From Alopecurus myosuroides (lineage: Eukaryota; Streptophyta; Magnoliopsida; Poales; Poaceae): DNA of 64,000 bases. Numbering within the stretch: position 1 is the stretch's first letter; the number at the start of each line of letters is the position of its first letter. Of this stretch, positions 1-10,008 are shown piece by piece. The notes under the pieces were generated by a model. It ran no database searches and was not told the origin of the DNA. It worked only from the letters and a program-made list of their open reading frames with translations. The position numbers and the translations under genes are program-made. The stretch is taken from the NCBI GenBank assembly GCA_028641055.1, contig CM054061.1, positions 115,018,019-115,082,018 on the forward strand, written 5' to 3'.

Positions 1-215
1 TGTGGATGCCAAAGAGGTGTATCATAATTGGACAATTTTAACTATAAGTTCTTTTTAATAACAATTGGTAAACTTCTTAATAGTGTTGCTTATGCATTGT
101 TAAGAAAATCACTAACCATGAAATTTATTTCCATGTCATGCCAAATGATTTTGATTAGGTAATGACTTGTTTTCTTTCATTGTGGCCTTGTTATTTTATT
201 ATCTGCACTCTTATT
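1..215. other. Unassigned AT-rich sequence left of element B
   Basis: No coding capacity or recognisable repeat end is visible. The sequence does not match the corresponding part of elements A or C, so the homology of element B stops at about position 216. It is probably part of another mobile element or the flank of a deletion. Confidence 0.4.
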
Positions 216-335
216 GCAAAAATAAAAACAAACTGAAAGCAAAAAATAAAAGACGCTCCAAATAAAGAACATAAGATGTGACCGAATAAAAATATAGTTT
301 CACTAGAAGTGAGCTGATAATTTGTCGATGAAGAA

Positions 336-356
336 GGGGATGCCTTGGGCATCCCC
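336..356 (-). other. Perfect 9-bp hairpin in the 3' UTR of element B
   Basis: The arms GGGGATGCC and GGCATCCCC are separated by a three-base loop (345-347). Element A has the same hairpin at 8068-8088 and element C a decayed version at 29529-29549. A stem kept in an otherwise drifting UTR suggests an RNA structure, possibly for packaging or 3' processing. The role is inference. Confidence 0.55.
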
Positions 357-940
357 AAGCTTAGACGCTTGAGTATTCTTGGAATTTTCTGGGATGTACC
401 ACCGGGGAATCCCTAATCTTAGGCTTTTCACTCTTCTTGATCACGTCATATCATCCTCTTCTCTTGACCCTTGAAAACTTCCTTCACACCAAACTTCTCA
501 CAATCTTCATTAGCAACGTTAGTGCAATCGAAATAAAAATTTCACATGGTACAGTTTCAACACATGCCTAACACTCAAAAACATATTATCTACTGTCACA
601 ACTTCTTTTAAAACTCTTTTTCTCAAAAGAACACCAAAAGAAAGAGATTAAGATGCAAATGCAATTATTGGCAGAAATCTGTCAAAACAGGACAACATGT
701 AAAGATGATTTTTTTTCGAAAATCTCCTATTGCTCAAATAAAAAATGTGGTAAAATAAGAAAAGTTGCATATACAGCACAGGATTACGCACAAAAAAACT
801 CAGTTCATTTTGAATTCTCTGTGATTTTATACGAAATAAACGATGGACAACAGAAATCTTTTTCCTGCTCAGAAATAAAACTGGTTTGTCTCCCAGTAGC
901 GCTTTTCTTTAACGCCTTTCAGCTAGGCATAGAAAGCAAC

Positions 941-3022
941 TCAAGTATTTTCAAGTGAAGAAGCATCAATATCATAACTTTCTCTAATAATAGAGTCAAA
1001 AGGTAGCTTCATCCTCTTTCTAGGAAAGTGTTCCATACCTTTCTTGAGTGGGAATTGATATTTAATACTCCCTCTTGCATACAATAACGACACCAACAGT
1101 TCTAAGAAAAGGTCTTCCCAAAACAATAGGACAAAAAGCATTGCATTCAATGTTCATAACAACAAAATCAACAGGTACAAGGTTACTTTTAACCATAATA
1201 AGAACATCATCAATTCTACCAAGAGGTTTCTTCTTAGTATTATCAGCAAGATGAACATCCAAATAACAGTGTTCCAACGGTGGTAGATCAAGCATATCAT
1301 AAAGCTTTTGAGGCATAACAGAGATAATAGCACCAAGATCACACAAAGCATTGCAATCACTATCATTTACTTTTATCTTAATAATAGTCACCCAACCATC
1401 ATCTAATTTCCTAGGGATAGATGTCTGGAGTTTTAGTTTTTCTTCCCTAACTTTCATGAGAGCATTGGTAATATGTTTAGTAAAGGCCATATTCATGGCA
1501 CTAGCATTGGGATTCTAGCAAGCTTTTATAGAAACATAATAACTTCAGATATTGCAATCATCAAAATCAATGTTATTATAATAAAAAGTAATGGGACCAT
1601 TATCCCCTACATCTCTAAAAAATTCAGCACTTTTATTAGAAGCAGTTTCAGCAATTTGAGGCAATTTAGCATGTTTCACCAAAGGGGTGGAGACTTTGTT
1701 GACACAAACTAATTTACCATTGATAGTAGGAAGTTTACTAGCACTTGGAGCTTCAGTTTTACTAGTGGTTGTGATAGTGCAAACTCTAGCAATATTATTC
1801 TTTCTAGCCAATTCATCTTCTCTTTCCCACCTAGCACGTAATTCAGCCAACAACCTAACATTATTATCAATTTGAACTTGGATGGCATTCAAAGTTTTAA
1901 TTTCTTTAACATCATGTGGAAAAACCTTCAGTTTTAGAAAATCAACATCAATAGCTAGGATATCTACTTTAGAGGCAAGAGCATCTATTTTATCAAGCTT
2001 TTTCCCAACAGATTTCTTAAAAGCAGTTTGTGTGCTAATAAATTCACTAAGCATGTTTTCAATATCAGAGGTAGAGATTTTATTATTATTGTAGGAATTG
2101 CCATAAGAATTACCATAAGCATTATTAGCAGGATAGGGCTTATAATTGTTTCCACCAAAATTATTTCTATATGCATTGTTGTTAAAATTATTATTTCTGA
2201 TAAAGTTCACATCAACATGCTCTTATTGAGCAACCAAAGAGGCTAAAGGAACATTATTTGGATCAACTTGAGCTTTACCATTAACAAGCATAGACATAAT
2301 AGCATCAAGCCTTTCAGTCAAAGAGGAGGTTTCCTCAACAGAATTTACCTTCTTACCTTGTGGAGCTCTCTCAGTGTGCCACTCTGAATAATTTATCATC
2401 ATATCATCAAGAATCTTTGTTGCATTGCCAAAAGTGATGGACATAAAGGTACCTCCAGCAGCTGAATCCAATAGGTTCCTTGAGGAGAAACTCAGTCCTG
2501 CATAAAAGGTTTGTAAAATCATCCAAGTAGTAAGTCCATGAGTGGGACAATTCTTCACCATAGTTTTCATTCTTTCCCAAGCTTTAGCAACATGTACATT
2601 ATCAAATTGTTTAAAATTCATTATGTCACTTCTCAGGGATATAATCTTAGCAGGAGGATAATATTTTCCAATGAAAGCATCTTTACACTTAGTCCATGAA
2701 TCAATACTATTCTAGGCAAAGATAGCAACCATTCTTTAGCTCTTCCTCTCAAAGAGAAAGGGAATAATTTTAGTTTAGTAATATCTCCATCCACATCTTT
2801 ATATTTTTGCATCTCACATAGTTCAAAAAATTTATTAAGGTGAGCAGCAACATCATTAGTACTAACACTAGAGAATTTCTCTTTCATAACAAGATTTAAT
2901 AAAGCAGGTTTAATTTCATAGAAAGCAGCAGTAGGAGCAGGTGGAGAAATAGGTGTGCAAACAAAATCATTGTTGCTTGTGCTAGTGAAGTCACACAACT
3001 TAGTATTCTTAGAGGAACTCAT
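941..3022 (-). pseudogene. Element B gag-protease, disrupted
   Basis: Retrotransposon capsid (Retrotrans_gag) followed by a retropepsin-like aspartic protease. Gag starts at the ATG at 3022 (MSSSKNTKLCDF). The conserved FSLRGRAKEWLLSLP block is at about residues 90-104. A one-base loss near 2710 (three T in element C, two here) shifts the frame. A CAA-TAA change at about 2230 adds a stop after the SLVAQ stretch. An Asn-rich, Gly/Tyr-rich linker follows. The protease (about 1496-1062) keeps CDLGA with the catalytic Asp and the LGRPFLRT motif, then shifts frame before KYQFPLKKGMEHFPRKR and the end at 941. TGA and TAG stops separate gag from protease. Length is about 690 codons. No pol domains follow. 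Confidence 0.8.
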
Positions 3023-3185
3023 TTTAGCAAAATAAAATCAAGCAAATAAATAACAGCTATAAAGTAAACTAATTTTTTTGTGTTTTCGATATAGAGAAGC
3101 AAAATAAGACAAAAATAAAAACAAGAAAATAAACAAAATAAAGAGGTTGGGAGTGAGAGAATACCCTTGCGAGAAGACTTCTTCC

Positions 3186-3277
3186 TCCCTGGCAACGGCG
3201 CCAGAAATTCTTTGATGCTTGTAGTGTTGATGGAGTTGTTGCTTCTTGATGACTTTAAATCCCCAGCAACGGCGCCA
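3186..3277 (-). promoter_or_regulatory. Duplicated tRNA-Asp primer binding site of element B
   Basis: Two 18-base sites complementary to the 3' end of plant tRNA-Asp (core TGGCGCCGTTGC) lie on the minus strand at 3277-3260 and 3203-3186, exactly 74 bp apart. The first is 10 bp from the LTR edge, the normal place to prime minus-strand DNA. Element C has the same pair with the same spacing, so the duplication predates both copies. Element A has only one site. Confidence 0.75.
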
Positions 3278-3287
3278 GAAATTCTTT

Positions 3288-4293
3288 TGCTACGCCTTGA
3301 TGGTGTGTTGGGAACCCAAAGAGGAGGGTGTGATAAGTGTAGCGGTAAGTACTTCCCTCAGTTAAGAACCAAGGTTATCAATCCAGTAGGAGAAAGAGGA
3401 TCTTTGGAAGGTTGATGCCACTGACGGTGGTGAATTGACAAATAAAGGTTGCACCGTAGTGCACATTCATGACATGATGAATACTATGATATTTAGTGCG
3501 GGCATTACAAAAATATACATAGACCGTAATTCAACTGCATCTATGACTAATAATCCACCCTCAGGTTATCATCCGAACCCCCTTAGGTATTAAGTTGCAA
3601 GAAAAAGATAATTGCATTAAAAAATGTGTGCAATGTAAGCAATGATTGTACACGCGGGCACTCACACCACTTTTTTCTCCCTAGTGGAAACAACACATCC
3701 TCCCCCGTCACGTTTCTTTCACTCGAGCATAGACGAAAAGGAGGCACGAACCCACTATCAAGCATAAATACTCCCTATTGGAGTCACTAGCAACTACTTG
3801 GACATAGCAACCACTACCAACGGAAAACATGTAAGATCACAAATAGCATATGCAATAAAATACTATAATCAACTTGGCATAAGTTCAATATACATCGGAT
3901 CCCAGCAAACGCAGCACATAGAGTTACATAAGATCAATCTCGATCATGTTAGGCAGCTCACGGGATCTAAACATGGAGGCATATGAGGAGGAGACAACCA
4001 TCTAGCTACTGCTATGGACCCGTAGTCCAAGGATGAACTACTCACGCATCACTCCGGAGGCAGGCATGGTAATGAAGAGGCCTCCGGTGATGATTTCCTC
4101 TCCGGCAGGGTGCCGGGAGACAGCTTCAGAACCCCCCTGATCCAGGGTTGACGACAGCGGCGACTGTGAAACTTTTCGGGGATATTTGATCAAGTGCCTA
4201 GGGTTTTCCATCTAGGGGGAATAAATAGGCGAAAGGGCAGAGGCGGTGGAGCCCTGGGGGACCCACACCACCCCCTAGCGCGGCCAAGGAGGG
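3288..4293 (-). repeat. Shared LTR of elements C and B, primer-site side
   Basis: This is the 3' part of an Athila-type LTR read on the minus strand. It ends in CA at 3288, next to the primer site of B. It continues at 11570 after the insertion of element A: the C LTR at 32579-34161 aligns across both pieces. Compared with that LTR, about 277 bp are missing between GGTGGTGA (near 3433) and ATTGACAAAT. That interval corresponds to about 32726-33001 in the C copy. Confidence 0.8.
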
Positions 4294-5885
4294 TGATACG
4301 TCATAAACGTATCCCTAATTTCTGATGCTCCATGATCATATTATCCCAATTGCTACATGTTTTCTCCCTTATTTATAGCATTTTTATACGTTTTCCGGAC
4401 TAACCTATTAACAAGATGCCATAGAGCCAGTTCCTTGTTTTCTGTTCTTTTTTAGTTTCAGAAAAGTTGTTCTAGAAATATTCTCGGAATTGGAAAATTC
4501 GAAGCCCAGAAGTCCTATTTTCCCCGGAAGCATCCAGAAGACCAAAGAGGATCCGGAGAGGGGCAGCAGGGCCACACCATAGGGTGGCGCGCCCCTGGCC
4601 ACGCCAGCTATGGGTGTGGGTCCCCCGGGCCTCCACCGCCTTCGCCCATTCGCCTATTTAAGCCCCCTCGGATGGAAAACCCTAAGCACCTGATCAAAAT
4701 CCCTGAAAAAGTTCCGCAGCCGCTGTCACCATCAACCCAGATCAGGGGGTTCTGAAGCAGTTTTCGGCACCCTGCCGGAGAGGAGATCATCACCGGAGGC
4801 CTCTTCATCACCATGCCTGCCTCCGGAGTGATGCGTGAGTAGTTCATCCTTGGACTACGAGTTCATAGCTGTAGCTAGATGGTTGTCTTCTCCTCATATG
4901 CCTCCATGTTTAGATCTCGTGAGCTGCCTATCATGATCGAGATTGATCTTATGTAATTCTCTATGCTGTATTCGCTGGGATCCGATGAATATTGACCTTA
5001 TGCCAAGTGGATTATAGTCTTTATTTACATATGTTATTTGTGATTATGCGTGCTCTCCACTGCTAGTGGTTATTCTGGCCAAGTAGTTGCTAGTGACTCC
5101 AAGAGGGAGTATTTATGCTCGATAGTGGGTTCATGCCTCCTTGTTGCCTTGCTCGAGTGACAGAAACGTGAAGGGGGAGGGTGTTCTGTTGCCATTAGGG
5201 AGAAAACAGCGGTGAGAGTGCCCGCGTGCATAATCATTGCTTACATTACACACTTTTTAAATGCAATTATTTGTTGCTTGCAACTTAATACCTGAGGGGG
5301 TTCGGATGATAACCTGAGGGTGGATTATTAGTCATAGATGCAGATGGATGTCGGTCTATGTATCTTGTTGTAATGCTCGCACTAAATAGCATAGTAATCT
5401 TCATGTCATATTGTGCACTACGGTGCAACCTCTATTTGTCAAGTGCCCAACTGTAATTTGTTCACCTAGCATGCTATCTTTTATTGAGAGACACCACTAG
5501 TGAAACTATGAACCCCGGTCCATTTTTTCACACTGTTAAACAAACCACAACAATTTCCTGCTTTCTTTACTTACAGCAAGCATACACTATTTTCCACACT
5601 ATACGTCTAATCTTTTTTTTCAGCAAGACCGGTGAGATTGACAACCTCACTGTACCGTTGAGGCAAAGTATTTTGGTTGTGTTGTGTGCAGGTTCCACGT
5701 TGTTGCTGACACCGGTGAAGCTCCAGCACCATCGTCAGCGGCATCAACCTTCTGAAGATTCTATTTCTCCTACTGGATTGATAACCCTGGTTCTTAACTA
5801 CGGGGAAAACTCCTACCGCTATGATCATCACACCTTCCTGTTGGGGTTCCCAACAACACAGAGAAAGGATTTAACTCTGCCAGCA
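4294..5885 (+). repeat. Element A 5' LTR
   Basis: Starts TGATACGTCATAAACG and ends CAGCA. It is 1592 bp long and matches 10009-11569. A segment of about 35 bp near 4570-4605 is absent from the 3' copy. Confidence 0.88.
4655..4662 (+). promoter_or_regulatory. Probable TATA box of the element A 5' LTR
   Basis: TATTTAAG sits just after a GC-rich segment, about 360 bp into the LTR, where a U3/R boundary is expected. The 3' LTR has the same motif at 10340-10347. Assigned from motif and position only. Confidence 0.45.
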
Positions 5886-5898
5886 ACAAGGATTTTTT

Positions 5899-5916
5899 TG
5901 GCGGCGTTGCTGGGGA
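5899..5916 (+). promoter_or_regulatory. Primer binding site of element A (tRNA-Asp)
   Basis: The sequence differs at two positions from the perfect complement of the tRNA-Asp 3' end (TGGCGCCGTTGCCGGGGA) and lies 13 bp after the LTR. Only one copy is present, unlike B and C. Confidence 0.75.
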
Positions 5917-6078
5917 GAAGGAAGTCTTCTGGCAAGGGGAGTCTCTCACTCTCAATCTCTCTATTTTGTTTTTTGTCTTGTTTTTATTTTATTCTTGTTT
6001 TTATTTCTCTATATCGAAAACACAAAAAAATTAGTTCTTACTCTAGTTGTTATTTTTGCTTTATCATGCTTGCTATCA

Positions 6079-7368
6079 ATGTTTGATGTCTTTGAAACTA
6101 GATCTTCTAGGCAAGGTGGGTTCACGGATGAACAAGAAAAACATTATAAGGAACACCGCTTGTCACAGAAAGGGATACACTTATGGGAGCAAATTAATAA
6201 ATTGCATGACTATGCTAAAAACTTGTGCTCTACTTATAATGTTACTTATTGCTTTGATAAATCTTGTTGCTGTAGGAGGTATAAACACCTCCCTTTTCAT
6301 TGTGAGTATAATGATAATATTACCATATCTTATTATGTTAAGGAAAATTATGAATTATATGATGTGGAACAAATTGAAGAATTTATTTCTTGGAAGGGTC
6401 CATTCGAAATTGCCTATTTGCTTGAAAGTATTGATGATGCCCCTTATAAATATGAGATTTATGCTATACTTGAATATAGCTTTGATAATTACAAGGATCG
6501 TAATTACTACATAATGGAATATCTTAATCAATTCTCTCAGCCTAAGGAAGTAAGTGATGCCTTGCAGGAGCCTATGGAAGAAGAAATTGCTGAATCTGGA
6601 AGCTCATTGGATGAAAAAGAGGAGGAGAGTGATGATCAATAGGAGGAAGAATGGAGCTACCCATGTCTACCTCCCAATGATAGTAACTCTTTAGTCCTTA
6701 CATTATTAGATGAAATTGATACCTGCTATACTTGTGACCTTGATACTACTATGAATGAAACTTGTGAGAATGATATTGCTACTATTATTTATGATAATCC
6801 ATGCTACTTGCATAAATTTTATGATAATGCTCTTGATGATGGTCCTATGTTACTTGATGTTATAAATAATAATGCTACTGAAAATAGGATTTCTATAATG
6901 TGTCCTATACCTTTTATGAGTGATCAATTATCTTGTTTTTCTATTGCTAAAAGTGGGAAAGAAGAGGAGCTGATTTTAAATTTTGATTCCACTATTTTTG
7001 AGCTTGATATAAATTATGTGCTTTTAGACCATGACAAACATGCTTTATGTGATAATTATGTTGTTGAGTTTGTTCATGATGCTACTGAAAATTATAATGA
7101 GAGAGGAAAATATGGTTTTATGAATTTTCATGTTACTAAAACACCTCTCTTTTTGTTGAAAGTTTTGAAGTGGCTCTTGTTCTACCTTGTGATTTCTAGT
7201 TTGAGTTTCTTTAATTTATTTCTTTACAAGATTCGTATTCCTAGGAAGTGGGTTAGACTTAAATATGTTTTATATTTTATTCATGATGCTCTCTTTTGCT
7301 TCAATTCATATTTCTTATGTGAGCATCCACGTGATTCCACCTTTTTATGCCTAGCTGAAAGACGTTAA
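6079..7368 (+). pseudogene. Element A ORF of unknown function, with C-terminal hydrophobic segment and one in-frame stop
   Basis: A single frame of 429 codons starts at the ATG at 6079 (MFDVFETRSSRQGG), which replaces the gag start of the related elements. Its only interruption is a TAG at 6640-6642. The stop at 7366-7368 lies just inside the conserved 3' UTR. The first half has a Cys/His-rich patch (CFDKSCCCRRYKHLPFHCEY) and an acidic tail (PMEEEIAESG to EKEEESDDQ). The second half is acidic and ends in a strongly hydrophobic stretch (nt 7144-7227, FLLKVLKWLLFYLVISSLSF) followed by basic residues, like a membrane segment. I recognise no gag, protease or pol motif. An env-like or host-derived origin is possible but unproven. 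UAG readthrough is conceivable, though the context CAA-TAG-GAG is not the classic plant-virus signal. Confidence 0.6.
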
Positions 7369-8067
7369 AGAAAAGCGTTACCGGGAGACAACCCGTTTTA
7401 TTTCGCTGTTTCAACCCATTTTCCTTCGTTTTCTTTGGTGTGCTTTGCACCTGGGTGTTGTCTATTTCCTTAGCAATACCTCTGTATCTTTTATTTTGAG
7501 TTTTTGTTGAGCCAAGTAAAGCCACTAGTGAAAGTTGAGCCTATATTTCGGATTTCTGCGCAGAAAACAGATTTCTGATGTCCACTGTTAATTCCGTAAA
7601 AAATCACAGAAAATTCAAAATGACCTGATTTTTTTTTGCTTAATACTGAATTATATATGCAACTTTTATTAGAATACCACTTTTTTATTTGAGCAACAGA
7701 AGGTTTTTGAAAAATCGATCTTTACCTGCTGTTCTATTTTTGACAGATTTCTGCCATTTATCGCATTTGCATCTTAATCTCTTTCTTTTGGTGTTCTTTT
7801 GAGAAACATTGTTATGAAAGAAGTTTGACACTATCTAATGTGTTTTTGAGTGTTAAACTTGTGTTGAAACTGAATCATGTGGATTTATTATTTCGATTGC
7901 ACTAACGTTGCTAATGAAGATTGTGAGAATTTTGATGTGAAGGAAGTTTTTAAGGGTCAAGAGAAGAGGATGATATGATGTGATCAAGAAGAGTGAAAAG
8001 CCTAAGCTTGGTGTTGCCCCGGTGGTACATCCAAGAAAATTCCAAGAAGACTCAAGCGTCTAATCTT

Positions 8068-8088
8068 GGGGATGCCCAAGGCATCCCC
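8068..8088 (+). other. Perfect 9-bp hairpin in the element A 3' UTR
   Basis: GGGGATGCC, loop CAA, GGCATCCCC. It is the sense-strand counterpart of the hairpin in element B at 336-356. Confidence 0.55.
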
Positions 8089-9969
8089 TTCTTCATCAAC
8101 AAATTATCAGGTCACTTCTAGTGAAACTATATTTTTATTCGGTCGCATCTTATGTGCTTTACTTGGAGCGTCTTTTATTTTTGTTTTAAGTTTGATTTTT
8201 ATTTTGCTTTAAGTTTGTTTTTATTTTCATAATAAGCTTGGTTGGACCCCAGCATTATTTTATTGGAGAGTGACACGCTCCGCTTTTTCTTGAGACTACG
8301 TTGTATTCTTAGTCCCTGTTTGACTGCTGCATTTATTCAGCTCCTGTTTTGCATGCATCTCTTGTTAGAGCTGTTATTTTTAGTAGTATTATTTTAGTAC
8401 TCTCATGTTTTCTTGCTGTATCATAAAGAGTATTTTTGTTAAAGCATGTTTTGTATGGTGCTTGCTGGGAGAAACAAAAAAAAACGGCTGCTTGAAGTAG
8501 AATTTATAACAGTACTATTAGAAGCTTGTATAGAACGTGGCTAGGACTTTTTCATTCCATGATAAATATCATTTTAATTTTAAATCCTTGTGGTTATTGA
8601 GTAGAATGATTAGCCTCAAATAACTGAGAGTGTTTAATATGTGTTGAAAGATCCATGAGTTGTTCTTGTCATAGTAAAGCATCAATACATGGTATTCTCT
8701 TTCGAATGTTTTATTTGGTTGACTTGGCGCATTCTCACACCATGTTTATGAATAAAAACCAGTCACGAATAGCCTCCATGACCATTTGGTTTTTGAACTT
8801 GTGATACTGCTTATGTTTTAATTAATGATTCTTATGTCGCTATGCATGATTATGGCTCTTATGCTCTCTTGATTTGTCGCTCCCAGTCTTTTGCTAGCCT
8901 CCACCTGTACTGAGTATGAGCTCTACTCGTGCATCCAAACTCCCTTAAACCAAAGTTTTTCCCATTGTGTCCACCATACCTACCTACATGTGGTATTTAA
9001 CTGACATTCCAAAGTAAATTGCTCATGTGTTACCTATAAAACCTTCAAAATTACTCCTGCTTTATGTTCCTGTTTTTGCTCATGAGGACGTAAATAGAGA
9101 ATCTTTATATCACTTGTTGATTGGATTTCACACCCTAGACTAGTGGCTTCATCCGCTTATCCAAATGATAGAAGAGCTGGCAGCGGGTGCCCAGCCCCAA
9201 ATTAATGCATACAAATTCTCTTCACTATTTTTGCCCCTGATTTATCAGTCCAAGCATAATTGTGTAAACAAAAGAGAAAGAGGGATGACCTTCTACACCA
9301 GTTGCGTCCTTCACCATGGGAGCCTCTCTTGTGAAACCAGTTGACTTGTGACGTACTGTATTTTCTGTTTACTATTCGTTGACATTAGCATACATCTCCC
9401 AACATATAGACATTCCTCCACAAATGTCAAACTTTTAATACCTTTGTTTAATAAAATAAAAGCTCTAGCACATGAGTATTCCCTGCTTCCCTCTGCGAAG
9501 TGCCTTTCTTTTACTTTTATGTTGAGTCTCCATATTCTAACTTTATGCACAGTTGAGAGAGCATTTTTTCCATTCCGAGTTCTATGTGCATTTGTCCCAT
9601 AAGCATCAATAATTACTTCATGATGTGTTATTATTTGTTCTTAAATTATTTGTTATAGTCTTCCTCTTGAACTTTGAAGGTGTCCTGGCATTTATGTTTT
9701 GCCCCACTCTTAAGGACTATCGAAATATCACTTTGCCATGCTTTCTCTATACCTGAAACAAACGTTTACCTTTCTTTGCATTATTATTCATGATCCTTTA
9801 TTTCAGTTACTTTTCGTGATGCAAAGTAATTGCTATACTTTATTATTAAAGTTTTATTTATCATGCATGTGTTTAAAGTTTTATGATCTTTGTGCATATG
9901 CTTTTACATTAGGTTGATCAAGTTTGTGTTAGTAGCATGTCACCTCAGAAATTATTGTTTTATTGTTTA

Positions 9970-9989
9970 CCTACTCAAGGACGAGTAGG
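9970..9989 (+). other. Hairpin just upstream of the element A polypurine tract
   Basis: Arms CCTACTC and GAGTAGG enclose the six-base loop AAGGAC. In C the equivalent left arm reads CCTGCTC, which keeps the stem through a G-U pair. Similar hairpins with a GGACGAG core stand before the polypurine tracts of E and J. Confidence 0.6.
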
Positions 9990-10008
9990 AACTAAGCTTG
10001 GGGATGCT

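Larger units (their letters stand above)
216..3287 (-). mobile_element. Element B, internal region of an Athila-type gag-protease retrotransposon (3' truncated)
   Basis: Read on the minus strand it runs from a tRNA-Asp primer site next to the LTR edge at 3288, through a 5' UTR and a broken gag-protease frame, into a 3' UTR that stops near 216. The coding region resembles element C throughout. There is no reverse transcriptase, RNase H or integrase between protease and 3' UTR, so the element was non-autonomous before it decayed. The gag sequence (LDSAAGG, TFYAGL, FSLRGRAKEWLLSLP) and the tRNA-Asp primer indicate the Athila lineage of Ty3/Gypsy. Confidence 0.8.
7369..10008 (+). other. Element A 3' UTR (non-coding, 2.6 kb)
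   Basis: No real ORF is present. Read in reverse complement, it matches the 3' UTR of C (28563-30275 and 11871-12340) and the part of B that remains. It contains the 9-bp hairpin at 8068-8088, a second hairpin at 9970-9989 and the polypurine tract AAGCTTGGGGATGCT ending at 10008. The homology to B and C begins near 7347, inside the end of the ORF. Confidence 0.75.

Noticed and set aside
5607..5831. Minus-strand ORFs in the A and C LTRs
   Set aside because: They lie in LTR sequence, recur with LTR copies and have no domain.
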